Assembly: GCF_018129405.1 (NCBI RefSeq)
Contig: NZ_JAFCLP010000005.1
Coordinates: 248,001-312,000, forward strand
Reading direction: 5' to 3'
DNA from: Bradyrhizobium iriomotense
GTDB taxonomy: Bacteria; Pseudomonadota; Alphaproteobacteria; Rhizobiales; Xanthobacteraceae
Length of the DNA: 64,000 nt
Below, piece by piece: positions 16,283 through 25,339 of the stretch; the stretch's first letter is position 1, and each line of letters begins with the position of its first letter. The notes under the pieces are model-generated. The model was not told the origin of the DNA and did no database searches. It worked only from the letters and a program-made list of their open reading frames with translations. A program made the position numbers and the translations under genes.

Positions 16283-17509
16283 CTAGCCCGACGGGCCCGT
16301 GTCCTCGATGATCGGTCCGAACAGCTCCCAGCGTTCGCCGTTGAACCTCATCATCTGCATCTGCTTGTTGACGCGGAAGTCGTTCGGCCCGGTGTTGATC
16401 TTGATGCCGGGCAGGGCGAAGCTCGGAGTGAAGTCCTTGATGTTGGCGACCTGCCTCATGATGTTCTCACGCGTCAGGTCGTCGCCGCATTGTTTCAGGA
16501 CCTGGACCAGCAGCTCCGCGACCGAATAGGCATAGGTGTTGACAGTGTTGAGCTTGTCGCCCTCCGGGAAATACTTGTCCATGAAGGCGAAGAAGGCCTT
16601 CACGCCGGGATCGTCCTTCCACTGCGGATCGCTGGGCTCCTTGCCATACTGGGTCGAGATGATGCCCTTGGAGATGTCGAGGCCGGCCGGCTTCAGCGTG
16701 GCCGAGATCGGGCTCGCATTGATGTCGAGGATGTGCACCGGCGTCCAGCCGAGGTCGGCGAGCTTCTTGATCGCCTGTGCCGCAAACTTCGGCGTCGAGG
16801 CATCGAAGAAAACGTCGACGCCCATCGACTTCAGCTTGACCACCTGCGAATCCACTGTCGGGTCCGTGACCTCGTAGGACACTTCGCCGACGATCATGCT
16901 GGCGGCCTTGGCGCCGAGGCCGCTCTTGAGGCCCGCGAGATAGTCGCGGCCCATGTCGTCGTTCTGATAGAGCACGCCGATCTTGGCGTTGGGATGCTCC
17001 TTGAGAATGTATTTGGCGTAGATCCGTCCCTCGGACACGTAGTTCGGATTATAGGCGATGGTCCAGGGATAGTTTTGTGGATCGTTGAAGCGCGCCGCGC
17101 CGGTGGAGGCCAGAAGCTGCGGCACCTTCTTGCCGTTGAGATATTTCTGCACGGCGGCATTGGCCGCGGTGCCGATCAGCTGGAAGGTGAACAGCACCTC
17201 GTCGCCTTCGACCAGCTTGCGCACCTGCTCCACCGTCTTCGGCGGCGAATAGGCGTCGTCATACTGGATCAAATTGATCTTGCGGCCGTTGATGCCGCCC
17301 TGGTCGTTGATCATCTTGAAATAGGCGGCCTGGGTCTTGCCGATATTGGCATAGACCGAGTAGGCGCCGGAGAACGGCACGGTCTGCCCGATCTTGATCT
17401 CGGTGTCGCTCGCGCCGGTGTCGTATTTCTTCTGGGCGAGGGCTTGGCTGGCGGAGAACGCGAAGGCGAGCGCCGCCGTGGCAGTTAGGAAGGCTCTGCG
17501 ATTGGTCAT
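16283..17509 (-). CDS. Branched-chain amino acid-type ABC substrate-binding protein (paralogue 2)
   Basis: A 408-residue exported protein; the ATG at 17507-17509 has AGGAGG upstream. The signal peptide MTNRRAFLTATAALAFAFSASQALA has an Arg-Arg pair that could suit the Tat route. The mature part is closely similar to the neighbouring paralogue through its whole length, including QKKYDTGASDTEIKIGQTVPFSG and the C-terminal RWELFGPIIEDTGPSG, so the pair arose by tandem duplication. The ligand is unknown; differences lie mostly in the middle and C-terminal lobe, suggesting different ligands or affinities. No transporter membrane subunits are adjacent. Confidence 0.92.
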   Translation of the reverse strand: MTNRRAFLTATAALAFAFSASQALAQKKYDTGASDTEIKIGQTVPFSGAYSVYANIGKTQAAYFKMINDQGGINGRKINLIQYDDAYSPPKTVEQVRKLVEGDEVLFTFQLIGTAANAAVQKYLNGKKVPQLLASTGAARFNDPQNYPWTIAYNPNYVSEGRIYAKYILKEHPNAKIGVLYQNDDMGRDYLAGLKSGLGAKAASMIVGEVSYEVTDPTVDSQVVKLKSMGVDVFFDASTPKFAAQAIKKLADLGWTPVHILDINASPISATLKPAGLDISKGIISTQYGKEPSDPQWKDDPGVKAFFAFMDKYFPEGDKLNTVNTYAYSVAELLVQVLKQCGDDLTRENIMRQVANIKDFTPSFALPGIKINTGPNDFRVNKQMQMMRFNGERWELFGPIIEDTGPSG

Positions 17510-17641
17510 GTTGGGTTGTTCCTCCTGACGGAATTTTCGACTGATGGTCTTTTCCGTTATTGCAACGGTCGCCATCGCTGCCTGAGATTGTGGAGGAAGG
17601 GCAGCCGCCGCGCAAGGATCGCGGCGCTGCGCCGAAGCGTC

Positions 17642-18004
17642 TCAGGCGAGAAACAATGCGACCAGCGCGACCGCCGCGGGCAGCGCCTGCACGATCAGGA
17701 TCCGCGTGCTGACGGTCGCCGCGCCATAGGCGCCGGCCACGATCACGCAGAGCAGGAAGAACACCTTGATCTGGAACGCGAAGGCCGGATTGCCGTGGAG
17801 TAGGCCCCAGACCAGGCCGGCGACCAGGAAGCCGTTATAGAGCCCCTGATTGGCGGCCAGCACTTTTGTGATCGCGGCCTTCTCCGGCGTATTGCGAAAC
17901 ACCTTCAAGCCTTGCGGCTTGTCCCAGAGGAACATTTCCAGGATCAGGAAATATGCGTGCAGTGCGGCGACCAGCGCCACCAGGACATTGGCGATCAGGT
18001 TCAA
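17642..18004 (-). CDS. DUF1304 family small membrane protein
   Basis: A 120-residue protein. I chose a TTG start complementary to 18002-18004, because GGGGGAG lies directly upstream and the protein then begins MNLIANVLVALVAALHAYFLILEMFLWD, the usual start and length of the DUF1304 family. A longer ATG start at 18049 would overlap the neighbouring divergent gene. Four hydrophobic helices are visible. The segment LEMFLWDKPQGLKVFRNTPEKAA and ANQGLYNGFL are family hallmarks. The function is unknown. It is divergent from the methyltransferase gene. Confidence 0.85.
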   Translation of the reverse strand: MNLIANVLVALVAALHAYFLILEMFLWDKPQGLKVFRNTPEKAAITKVLAANQGLYNGFLVAGLVWGLLHGNPAFAFQIKVFFLLCVIVAGAYGAATVSTRILIVQALPAAVALVALFLA

Positions 18005-18047
18005 GTTGAGCTCCCCCAAAAGCGTCAGCTTTCGGGTGGACGTTAGC

Positions 18048-18629
18048 ATGGCCGCCATGGCAAGTGCGATGGGTGTGTTTCGATTGCCTGGTGCCGCAAT
18101 GCCCGCTCGGTTAACCAAGACGCCTGAACGCTTCGGCCTCGATCGCCTGACGACGCCGATCGGCATCGCGCTGCTGGTCACCGATGCCGAGGGCAATCTG
18201 CGGGCGCTCGACTGGGAAGACTATGAGCACCGCATGCGCGAGCTGTTGCGCCTGCATTACGGCGCGGTGGACCTCAGCGATCAGCCAGCGCCGACTGGGA
18301 TGCGGACTGCGCTGTCGGGCTATTTCGAAGGCGATCTCGATCAGCTCTCTGGGATCGCGTGGCGCATTGCCGGCACGCCGTTCCAGCAGAAGGTCTGGAG
18401 CGCGCTGGCTCACATCCCTGCCGGCACTACGATGAGCTACGGCGCGCTCGCCGCAAAGATCGACATGCCCAGAGCCATTCGTGCCGTCGGTCATGCCAAT
18501 GGCTCCAACCCGATCAGCGTGGTGCTGCCCTGCCATCGCCTGATCGGCGCGGATGGCTCGCTGGTGAAATACGGCGGCGGCCTCGAGCGCAAGCGCTGGC
18601 TGCTGCGGCACGAGGGAGTGGAGGTTTGA
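18048..18629 (+). CDS. ogt: Methylated-DNA-[protein]-cysteine S-methyltransferase
   Basis: Removes O6-alkyl groups from guanine by irreversible transfer to its own cysteine. With the ATG at 18048 (preceded by GGTGGA) it is 193 residues; ATGs at 18057, 18069 and 18099 are possible. The acceptor is Cys162 in the PCHR motif (NPISVVLPCHRLIGADGSLVKYGGGLERKRWLL), and the helix-turn-helix GTTMSYGALAAKI and RAVGHANGSNPI precede it. There is no Ada regulatory domain, so it is of the Ogt/MGMT type. It stands alone. Confidence 0.93.
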   Translation: MAAMASAMGVFRLPGAAMPARLTKTPERFGLDRLTTPIGIALLVTDAEGNLRALDWEDYEHRMRELLRLHYGAVDLSDQPAPTGMRTALSGYFEGDLDQLSGIAWRIAGTPFQQKVWSALAHIPAGTTMSYGALAAKIDMPRAIRAVGHANGSNPISVVLPCHRLIGADGSLVKYGGGLERKRWLLRHEGVEV

Positions 18630-18657
18630 AGGCGTAGAGCGCGAACCTCACCACTGG

Positions 18658-18754
18658 TCATTCCGGGGCGCCCGAAGGGCGAACCCGGAATCTCGAGATT
18701 CTCAGGTGCGCAATTGCGCACCATAGTTCGATGCTGCGCATCGCCCCGGAATGA
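18658..18754. repeat. Family B dispersed palindromic repeat, copy 2
   Basis: The same layout as copy 1: TCATTCCGGGGCG ... CGCCCCGGAATGA, with GAATCTCGAGATTC at 18688-18701 and GGTGCGCAATTGCGCACC at 18705-18722. It lies between the convergent ogt and glnD genes. Confidence 0.88.
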
Positions 18755-18763
18755 CGGCGAGAG

Positions 18764-21553
18764 TCACGCCGCCGGTTGCACCGCCTTGTCGCCGGCCATC
18801 ACATGGGTCAGCGCGCTCTTGATCGCGGACTGCCGGGTCGGCGCGTTGATCTGCGCGCCCAGGAGGTCGGTGACGTAGAATACGTCGCGGGCGCGTTCGC
18901 CGAAGGTCGCGACATGGGCCGAGGCGATGTTGAGATTGAGCTTCGAGATCGCGGTGGTCAGCTCGTAGAGCAGGCCGGGGCGGTCGAGGCCGGAGACCTC
19001 GATCACGGTGTAGCGGTCCGACCATTGGTTGTTGATGGTCACTTCTGGCTCGATCACGAAAGGCCGCGCCTTGCTGCGCACGGTGCGCCGCGCCACCACC
19101 TCGGGCAGGCGCAGCTTGCCTTCCAGCACGTCCTCGATCATCTCGCCGATGCGCGTCGCGCGCCTTCCCTCGTCCTCGTCGCGGTCGTATTCGCGCGAGA
19201 TCGAGATGGTATCGAGGGCGCGGCCATCGGTCGTGGTGTAGATCTGCGCGTCGACGATGTTGGCGCCGGCCGAGGCGCAGGCGCCGGCGATGATCGACAG
19301 CAGCCAGGGATGGTCGGCGGCGAAGATCGTGAGCTCGGTGACGCCGCGCACCTCGTCGAATCCGACATTGATCGCGAGCTTGTGGCCGGCCTGCTCGCTG
19401 GAGCGCACGAAGCGGGCGTGGCGGATTTTCCGTGGCAGCTCGACCTTGAGCCAGTAGGCCGGATAGTGCCGGCCGATATAGGCATCGAGCTCGTCCTTCG
19501 GCCATTCGGCGAAGGCCATGCGGAATTCGGCATGCGCGGCGGCGAGGCGTTTTCCCCGGTCGACTTCCGAGAAGCCGCCTGTGAGCACCGGCTCGGTCTC
19601 GTAGTACAGCGAGCGCAGCAGCTGCGCCTTCCAGCCGTTCCACACGCCGGGGCCGACGCCGCGGATGTCGGCGGTGGTGAGGATCGTGAGCAGCTTCATC
19701 TGCTCGACCGACTGCACCACGGCGGCAAAGTTCTCGATGGTCTTGCGATCGGAGAGGTCGCGCGACTGCGCGACCGTGGACATCGTCAGATGCTCCTCGA
19801 TCAGCCAGGCCACCAGCTCGGTGTCGGCCGGGCTGAAGCCGAGCCGCGGGCAGAGCCGCCGCGCCACCTTGGCGCCGGCGATGGAGTGGTCCTCCGGCCG
19901 GCCCTTGGCGACGTCGTGCAGGAGCGTGGCGATGTAGATCACCGCGCGGTGCTCGGGTCTCGTTTTGCGCATCAAATCGCTGGCCATCGCAAACTCCTCG
20001 ATGCCGCCGCGCTCGATGTCCTGCAGGAAGCCGATGCAGCGGATCAGATGCTCGTCGACGGTGTAGTGATGATACATGTTGAACTGCATCATCGAGACGA
20101 TCTTGCCGAAGGCGCGGATGAAGTGGCCGAGCACGCCGGTCTCGTTCATGCGCCGCAGCACGATCTCGGCGTTATCGGAGGTCAGGATCTCCATGAACAG
20201 CCGGTTGGCTTCGGGATTCTCGCGCAGTTGCGCGTTGATCAGGCCGAGCGACCGTGTCACGTCGCGCATCGCATCCGGATGGAAGGCGAGGTTGTTCTTC
20301 TGCGCCAGGCGGAAGATGCGGATCAGATTGACCGGATCGTGCTTGAACACGTCGGGCGCGGCGACGTTGATGCGGTTGTTGTCGACGATGAAGTCGTCGC
20401 TGTCAGGCACGCGTCGCTTCACCTGGGTCGGCCGCAGCCGCGCCATCACCCGGCTCAACACCGGCGCGGGCTTGGCCTGCTGGTCTTCCAGCTTGGCGCA
20501 GAGGATGGCGGTGAGGTTGCCGACTTCCTTGGCGACCAGGAAGTAGTGCTTCATGAAGCGCTCGACGTCCTGCATGCCGGGATGCGAGGTGTAGCCGAGC
20601 CGGATCGCGATCTCGCGCTGAAGATCGAAGGACAGGCGCTCTTCGGCGCGGCCAGAGTAGAAGTGCAGATTGCAGCGCACCGACCAGAGGAAGTCGGCGC
20701 AGCGGCGGAAGCTGCGATATTCCTGCGCGTCGAACACGCCGCGCTCGACCAGTTCGTCGGTGTCGCGGACGCGATAGACGTATTTGGCGATCCAGAACAG
20801 CGTGTGCAGGTCGCGCAGCGCGCCCTTGCCGTCCTTGACGTTGGGCTCGACCAGATAGCGCGACTGGCCGCCGCGGCGATGCCGCTCCTCGCGCTCGGCG
20901 AGCTTGGCCGTGACGAATTCGGACGCGGTGCCCTGCACCACTTCCTTGTCGAAGCGCTCGACCAGCTCGTCATAGAGCGGTTGGTCGCCGGTGAGGAAGC
21001 GCGTCTCCAGGATCGCGGTGCGGATGGTCATGTCGCCGCGCGCCTGCCGGATCGATTCATCGACCGAGCGCGTGGCGTGACCGACCTTCAGCCCCATGTC
21101 CCAGAGGCAATAGAGGATGGCCTCGGCGACCTGCTCACCCCAGGCGGTCTGCTTGTAGGGCAGGATGAACAAGAGATCGATGTCGGACTCCGGCGCCATC
21201 AGGCCGCGGCCATAGCCACCGGTCGCGACCACGGCCATGCGCTCGGCCCCGCTCGGGATCGGTGAGCGGTAGAGATGACGGGTCGCGGCCGAATAGAGGA
21301 TGCGGATGATCTCGTCCTGGACATGGCACAGCCGCTCGGCGCAGCGGCGGCCGTGGCGATCCTTGAGCAGGATCGCCTGCGCCGCGGCGCGCGCCGCGAT
21401 CAGCTCGGCCTTGAGCAATTGCGCCATGGCGGTGCGGAACGCGTCCTCGCGTCCCTCGTGCTTCTCGGCAAGCGCATCGACCGCGGCGGTGATCCGCGCG
21501 GTGTCGAAGCGATCGTCCACCTGTGGCTTCTGCTCAGTTGCGACGCTGTCCAT
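18764..21553 (-). CDS. glnD: Bifunctional uridylyltransferase / uridylyl-removing enzyme GlnD
   Basis: A 929-residue sensor of glutamine that uridylylates PII proteins (GlnB, GlnK) and removes UMP when glutamine is high. Domains in order: nucleotidyltransferase with GGYGRGLMAPESDIDLLF, a helical GlnD-specific region, an HD domain with HHYTVDEHLIR and LLHDVAKG, and two C-terminal ACT domains (ELTIFAADHPWLLSIIAGACAS and EVSGLDRPGLLYELTTAIS) that bind glutamine. The length fits alphaproteobacterial GlnD. Downstream on the opposite strand is ogt, with a family B repeat between. It controls nitrogen assimilation through the PII/NtrBC system. Confidence 0.97.
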   Translation of the reverse strand: MDSVATEQKPQVDDRFDTARITAAVDALAEKHEGREDAFRTAMAQLLKAELIAARAAAQAILLKDRHGRRCAERLCHVQDEIIRILYSAATRHLYRSPIPSGAERMAVVATGGYGRGLMAPESDIDLLFILPYKQTAWGEQVAEAILYCLWDMGLKVGHATRSVDESIRQARGDMTIRTAILETRFLTGDQPLYDELVERFDKEVVQGTASEFVTAKLAEREERHRRGGQSRYLVEPNVKDGKGALRDLHTLFWIAKYVYRVRDTDELVERGVFDAQEYRSFRRCADFLWSVRCNLHFYSGRAEERLSFDLQREIAIRLGYTSHPGMQDVERFMKHYFLVAKEVGNLTAILCAKLEDQQAKPAPVLSRVMARLRPTQVKRRVPDSDDFIVDNNRINVAAPDVFKHDPVNLIRIFRLAQKNNLAFHPDAMRDVTRSLGLINAQLRENPEANRLFMEILTSDNAEIVLRRMNETGVLGHFIRAFGKIVSMMQFNMYHHYTVDEHLIRCIGFLQDIERGGIEEFAMASDLMRKTRPEHRAVIYIATLLHDVAKGRPEDHSIAGAKVARRLCPRLGFSPADTELVAWLIEEHLTMSTVAQSRDLSDRKTIENFAAVVQSVEQMKLLTILTTADIRGVGPGVWNGWKAQLLRSLYYETEPVLTGGFSEVDRGKRLAAAHAEFRMAFAEWPKDELDAYIGRHYPAYWLKVELPRKIRHARFVRSSEQAGHKLAINVGFDEVRGVTELTIFAADHPWLLSIIAGACASAGANIVDAQIYTTTDGRALDTISISREYDRDEDEGRRATRIGEMIEDVLEGKLRLPEVVARRTVRSKARPFVIEPEVTINNQWSDRYTVIEVSGLDRPGLLYELTTAISKLNLNIASAHVATFGERARDVFYVTDLLGAQINAPTRQSAIKSALTHVMAGDKAVQPAA

Positions 21554-21571
21554 GTCTCACCGGATATAAGA

Positions 21572-21590
21572 GGTGACAGGCGCTGTCACC
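21572..21590. promoter_or_regulatory. Dyad upstream of glnD
   Basis: A perfect 8-bp inverted repeat, GGTGACAG-GCG-CTGTCACC, ends 19 bases before the glnD start codon. It could be an operator or a hairpin in the leader RNA. No known protein site is claimed. Confidence 0.4.
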
Positions 21591-21741
21591 CGTCATTCGC
21601 GAGCAATAGTCGTTCCGTGCTGGAAAAGGCCGGCTTCGGGCAAATCTGTTCTCGGCCGGCACCCTTTCAAGGGTCGGATTTTCTCGTTGACCTCTAGATA
21701 TAACTCATTGAAAAACAATGAAGTTTTGGAGGAGGTTGGGT

Positions 21742-22713
21742 ATGGCCGGGATTACACGACGCATTCTGCTGGCGGGAGCTGTGGCGCTCGCGATAGCCCC
21801 TGCGGCTCAAGCCGCCGATCCGCTCAAGGAAATCCGCATCGACTGGGCGACTTACAACCCGGTGTCGATGGTGCTGAAGCAGAAGGGGCTGCTGGAGAAG
21901 GAGTTCGCCAAGGACGGCATCACCATCACCTGGGTGCAGTCGGCCGGCTCCAACAAGGCGCTCGAATTCCTCAACGCCGGCTCGATCGATTTCGGCTCGA
22001 CCGCGGGCTCGGCGGCGCTCGTGGCAAAGATCAACGGCAACCCGATTAAGTCGATCTACGTCTATTCGCGTCCCGAATGGACCGCGCTGGTAACGGGCAA
22101 GGACTCCAAAATCGCTGATGTGGCTGACCTCAAGGGCAAGCGCGTCGCGGTGACGCGCGGCACCGATCCGCACATCTTCCTGGTGCGCGCACTGCTGGGC
22201 GCGGGCCTGACTGAAAAGGACATCACGCCCGTGCTGCTGCAGCACGCTGACGGCAAGACCGCGCTGATCCGCGGCGATGTCGACGCCTGGGCCGGTCTCG
22301 ACCCCATGATGGCGCAGGCCGAAGTCGAGGAAGGCGCAAAACTGTTCTATCGCAAGGCCGACGCCAACACCTGGGGCATCCTCAATGTGCGCGAGCAGTT
22401 CCTGAAGGACTATCCGGACGCGGCCCGCCGCGTGCTCGCGGTGTATGAGGAGGCGCGCAAATATTCGCTGGCGAATTACGACGAGCTGAAGAAGACCTTC
22501 ATCGCGGTGACCAAGCTCCCCGAGGCGGTCGTCGACAAGCAGCTCAAGGAACGTACCGAGCTCACCCACAATCGCATCGGCGCGCCGCAGCGGGAGTCGA
22601 TCCTCGCCGCCGGCCTCGCGCTGCAACAGGCCGGCGTGGTCGATGTCAAGGTCGACGTGAAGGCCACGCTCGATGCCCTGATCGACGACCAGGTCCCGCT
22701 GCCGACGAACTAG
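21742..22713 (+). CDS. SsuA-like ABC transporter substrate-binding protein
   Basis: A 323-residue exported protein. The ATG at 21742 follows GGAGGAGG; an ATG at 21718 is less likely. Its signal peptide is MAGITRRILLAGAVALAIAPAAQA, with an Arg-Arg pair. The mature part (IRIDWATYNPVSMVLKQKGLLEKEFAKDG, SAGSNKALEFLNAGSIDFGSTAGSAAL, DLKGKRVAVTRGTDPHIFL) fits the NMT1/SsuA family that binds aliphatic sulfonates, nitrate, taurine or thiamine precursors. The permease and ATPase genes follow on the same strand, but a family A repeat lies between this gene and the permease. The ligand is inferred to be an organosulfur compound. Confidence 0.9.
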   Translation: MAGITRRILLAGAVALAIAPAAQAADPLKEIRIDWATYNPVSMVLKQKGLLEKEFAKDGITITWVQSAGSNKALEFLNAGSIDFGSTAGSAALVAKINGNPIKSIYVYSRPEWTALVTGKDSKIADVADLKGKRVAVTRGTDPHIFLVRALLGAGLTEKDITPVLLQHADGKTALIRGDVDAWAGLDPMMAQAEVEEGAKLFYRKADANTWGILNVREQFLKDYPDAARRVLAVYEEARKYSLANYDELKKTFIAVTKLPEAVVDKQLKERTELTHNRIGAPQRESILAAGLALQQAGVVDVKVDVKATLDALIDDQVPLPTN

Positions 22714-22752
22714 TTCGCAGAGGAGAGGCAGGTGCGCGCAACAAACTCCGCC

Positions 22753-22908
22753 GTCGTCCCGGGCAAGCGTAAGCGCAGACCCGGGACCCATAACCACAGG
22801 GAGTGATTGTTGTGCGAGGCGGTCACTCCGAGTCCCGGTAACCACACCTTCCTGTGGGTATGGGTCCCCGGATCGGCGCGCGCTTGTGGCGCGCTTGTCC
22901 GGGACGAC
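22753..22908. repeat. Family A dispersed palindromic repeat, copy 4, inside a transport operon
   Basis: The ends are GTCGTCCCGGG and CCGGGACGAC, with inner arms CCCATAACCACAGGGAG and TTCCTGTGGGTATGGG. It fills most of the gap between the substrate-binding protein gene and the permease gene. Confidence 0.85.
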
Positions 22909-22964
22909 GGCTGAGATTGCCGCGCTCCCTTGCATTCCCTCACCAGACGAGCTTCCTACCGGCC

Positions 22965-23810
22965 ATGATCTCCGACGCGCCAGTGCTGCAACAATCATCG
23001 GAACCAGCTGAGAGTGCCGCCGCGCCGTCGCGGCTGTCGCGCTATGCGCGGCCGGTGCTGGGGCTGCTGCTGCCGGTGACGCTCGCGCTCGGCTGGGAGC
23101 TCGTAGTCTGGTCCGGCTGGTCCAACGGGCGCCTGGTGCCGCCGCCCTCGCGCATCTTCACCACCATCACCGAGCTTGCCCGCTCCGGCGAGCTGGTTCG
23201 CCATGTCGCCGCGACGCTGTGGCGTGTCTCGCTCGGCTTCGCCTTCGGCGTGATCGCGGGCACCTTGCTCGGCGCGATCTCCGGCTATTGGTCGCTGGCG
23301 CGGCGGCTGCTCGATCCGACCGTGCAGGCGCTACGCGCGATCCCGTCGCTGGCCTGGGTGCCGCTGTTCATCCTGTGGCTCGGCATTTTCGAGACCTCGA
23401 AGATCGCGCTGATCGCGGTCGGCGTGTTCTTTCCGGTGTATCTGGGCGTGATGGGCGCGATCCTCTCGGTCGATCGCAAGATCGTCGAGGTCGGCCGCAC
23501 CTTCCGCCTCTCCGGATTCGCGATGATCCGCCGCATCCTGCTGCCCGCGGTGCTGCCGGCCTATGTCGTGTCGCTGCGCGTCGGTCTTGGTCTCGGCTGG
23601 ATGTTCGTGGTCGCGGCCGAGCTGATCGGTGCCTCCGAAGGTCTCGGCTATCTCCTGCTCGACGGCCAGCAGCTCGGCAAGCCCGCGCAGATCCTGGCCG
23701 CCATCGTGATCTTTGCCATCCTCGGCAAGCTCACCGATTGGCTGATCGAGGTTGCGGCCGCGCCATTCCTGCGCTGGCAGGACGCTTTCGGTCGCGCGAA
23801 GGGAGCTTGA
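22965..23810 (+). CDS. SsuC-like ABC transporter permease
   Basis: A 281-residue membrane protein; the ATG at 22965 was chosen since upstream in-frame sequence belongs to a repeat. There are six hydrophobic helices, the first at about 30-48 (RPVLGLLLPVTLALGWELVVW). The segment PSLAWVPLFILWLGIFETSKIALIAVGVFFPVYLGVMGAI and the EAA-like loop VEVGRTFRLSGFAMIRRILLPAVLP are typical of SsuC/TauC/NrtB permeases. It forms the channel for the neighbouring SsuA-like binding protein and the ATPase at 23815, whose start lies 4 bases after this stop. Confidence 0.92.
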   Translation: MISDAPVLQQSSEPAESAAAPSRLSRYARPVLGLLLPVTLALGWELVVWSGWSNGRLVPPPSRIFTTITELARSGELVRHVAATLWRVSLGFAFGVIAGTLLGAISGYWSLARRLLDPTVQALRAIPSLAWVPLFILWLGIFETSKIALIAVGVFFPVYLGVMGAILSVDRKIVEVGRTFRLSGFAMIRRILLPAVLPAYVVSLRVGLGLGWMFVVAAELIGASEGLGYLLLDGQQLGKPAQILAAIVIFAILGKLTDWLIEVAAAPFLRWQDAFGRAKGA

Positions 23811-23814
23811 GGCG

Positions 23815-24600
23815 ATGCTGGCACTCGACCGGATCAGCAAGACCTATCCCAACGGCGTCGAGGCGTTGGCGCGTTTCTCCGCCGAGATCAGGCAAGGCGA
23901 GATCATCGCCATCATCGGTGGCTCCGGCTGCGGCAAGTCCACGCTGCTCCGTGCCATCGCCGGCCTCGATCGTGCCAGCTCGGGCACGGTGACGCTCGAT
24001 GACGAGGCGATCGCCTCGCCGCACGCAAAGATCGGCATCATCTTCCAGGAGCCGCGGCTGCTGCCCTGGCTCAGCGTCGCCGACAATATCGGCTTCGGCC
24101 TCGCCGATCTGCCCGCCACCGAACGGCGCGCGAAGGTGGCACGCGCGCTCGAACGCGTCGGGCTTGCGGATAAGGCACAGGCTTGGCCGCGCGAGCTCTC
24201 CGGTGGGCAGGCGCAGCGCGTCGCGATCGCCCGCGCGCTGGTGCCGCAGCCCGAGGTGCTGCTGCTCGACGAGCCGTTCTCCGCGCTCGATGCCTTCACT
24301 CGTCGCGATCTCCAGGATCACCTGCTGGATCTGTGGGCCGACACGCGGCCGACCTTGATCCTCGTCACACATGACGTTGACGAGGCCGTGGTGCTGGCCG
24401 ATCGCGTGCTGGTGATGCGGCCGCGGCCGGGCCGGCTGTTCGACCGGATCGAGATCAATCTCGGCCGGCCGCGCGACCGCAATTCGCAGCTGTTCGAGAC
24501 TTTCAAGCGAAGTGTGCTGACATCACTCGACCGTTCGCTCGACCGCAGCGTGCCCGACCGGGACGCAACCCAGGGTCCCGGTCAGGCCATGTGGTGGTGA
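23815..24600 (+). CDS. SsuB-like ABC transporter ATP-binding protein
   Basis: A 261-residue ATPase. Walker A is GGSGCGKST, the Q-loop is FQEPRLLPW, the signature is ELSGGQAQRVAIARAL, Walker B is EVLLLDEPFSALD, and the H-loop is VTHDVDEAV. FQEPRLLPWLSVADNI is typical of the nitrate/sulfonate/taurine importer group. The ATG at 23815 follows the permease stop by 4 bases, consistent with translational coupling. An OsmC gene follows 52 bases on. Confidence 0.93.
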   Translation: MLALDRISKTYPNGVEALARFSAEIRQGEIIAIIGGSGCGKSTLLRAIAGLDRASSGTVTLDDEAIASPHAKIGIIFQEPRLLPWLSVADNIGFGLADLPATERRAKVARALERVGLADKAQAWPRELSGGQAQRVAIARALVPQPEVLLLDEPFSALDAFTRRDLQDHLLDLWADTRPTLILVTHDVDEAVVLADRVLVMRPRPGRLFDRIEINLGRPRDRNSQLFETFKRSVLTSLDRSLDRSVPDRDATQGPGQAMWW

Positions 24601-24652
24601 CAATGCCCCGGTAAGCCGGTACATCGAGAGGCGATTTTTCCGGGAGAGAACA

Positions 24653-25162
24653 ATGGACGCCGCTGAACTGCGCCAGATGCAGGCCCCGATCAAGGAGCGC
24701 TACAAGACGGATCCCAAGGCCGCGCTGATCACGTTGAAGGCCAAGGGTTCCACCGACAGCGAAGGGATCGCGTGCAAGGTCGAGACCGGCCGCGCCATCG
24801 CGATGGCTGGCCTGCATCCCGCCACCGGCGGCTCCGGCCTCGAGCTCTGCTCCGGCGACATGCTGCTTGAAGCGCTGGTGGCCTGCGCCGGCGTCACGCT
24901 GAAATCGGTCGCGACCGCGATCGAGGTGCCGCTCAGAAGCGGCAACGTCTATGCCGAGGGCGATCTCGATTTTCGCGGCACGCTCGGCGTCGACAAGGAG
25001 ACGCCGGTCGGTTTCGCCGAAATCCGCCTCCGCTTCGAGGTCGACACGCCGGCGCCGCAGGACAAGCTCGATCTGCTGCTCAAGCTCACCGAGCGCTATT
25101 GCGTGGTCTACCAGACCATCAAGAACGGCCCGAAAGTCTCGGTGTCGATGCAGCGGATGTAA
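24653..25162 (+). CDS. OsmC family protein
   Basis: A 169-residue cytoplasmic protein preceded by a CGGGAGAG ribosome binding site. It has the OsmC/YhfA fold pattern: GLELCSGDMLLEALVACAGVTLKSVATAIEVPL, DLDFRGTLGVDKETPVGFAEIRLRFEVDT and LLKLTERYCVVYQTI. The cysteines in ELCSGD, VACAGV and ERYCVV correspond to positions seen in OsmC-like peroxide-handling enzymes; the ERYC cysteine is the best match to the second catalytic one. Many OsmC-like proteins reduce organic hydroperoxides. It follows the sulfonate-type importer on the same strand and may be co-transcribed, possibly linked to sulfur or redox metabolism. Confidence 0.88.
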   Translation: MDAAELRQMQAPIKERYKTDPKAALITLKAKGSTDSEGIACKVETGRAIAMAGLHPATGGSGLELCSGDMLLEALVACAGVTLKSVATAIEVPLRSGNVYAEGDLDFRGTLGVDKETPVGFAEIRLRFEVDTPAPQDKLDLLLKLTERYCVVYQTIKNGPKVSVSMQRM

Positions 25163-25189
25163 GGCGAAGACCGCAGCCTGACAATCGGT

Positions 25190-25330
25190 GTCGTCCTGGC
25201 GAAAGCCAGGACCCATTACCCCCAATACCAATTGTCTTGCGGTACCGGCAACTACGACCGTTTAACACAGCGAAGCCTGTGGTTATGGGTCCTGGATCGG
25301 CGCTCACTTCGTTCGCTGGTCCAGGACGAC
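25190..25330. repeat. Family A dispersed palindromic repeat, copy 5
   Basis: The left end hairpin is TCCTGGCGAAAGCCAGGA with a GAAA loop. The right end is a longer hairpin between TCCTGGAT and GTCCAGGA. It lies between the OsmC gene and the membrane protein gene, ending 9 bases before that ATG. Confidence 0.85.
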
Positions 25331-25339
25331 GAAGAAAAA

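Noticed and set aside
18776-21265. 829-residue open frame antisense to glnD
   Set aside because: It lies wholly inside glnD on the other strand, has no recognisable domain and has the composition of a reverse-strand shadow.
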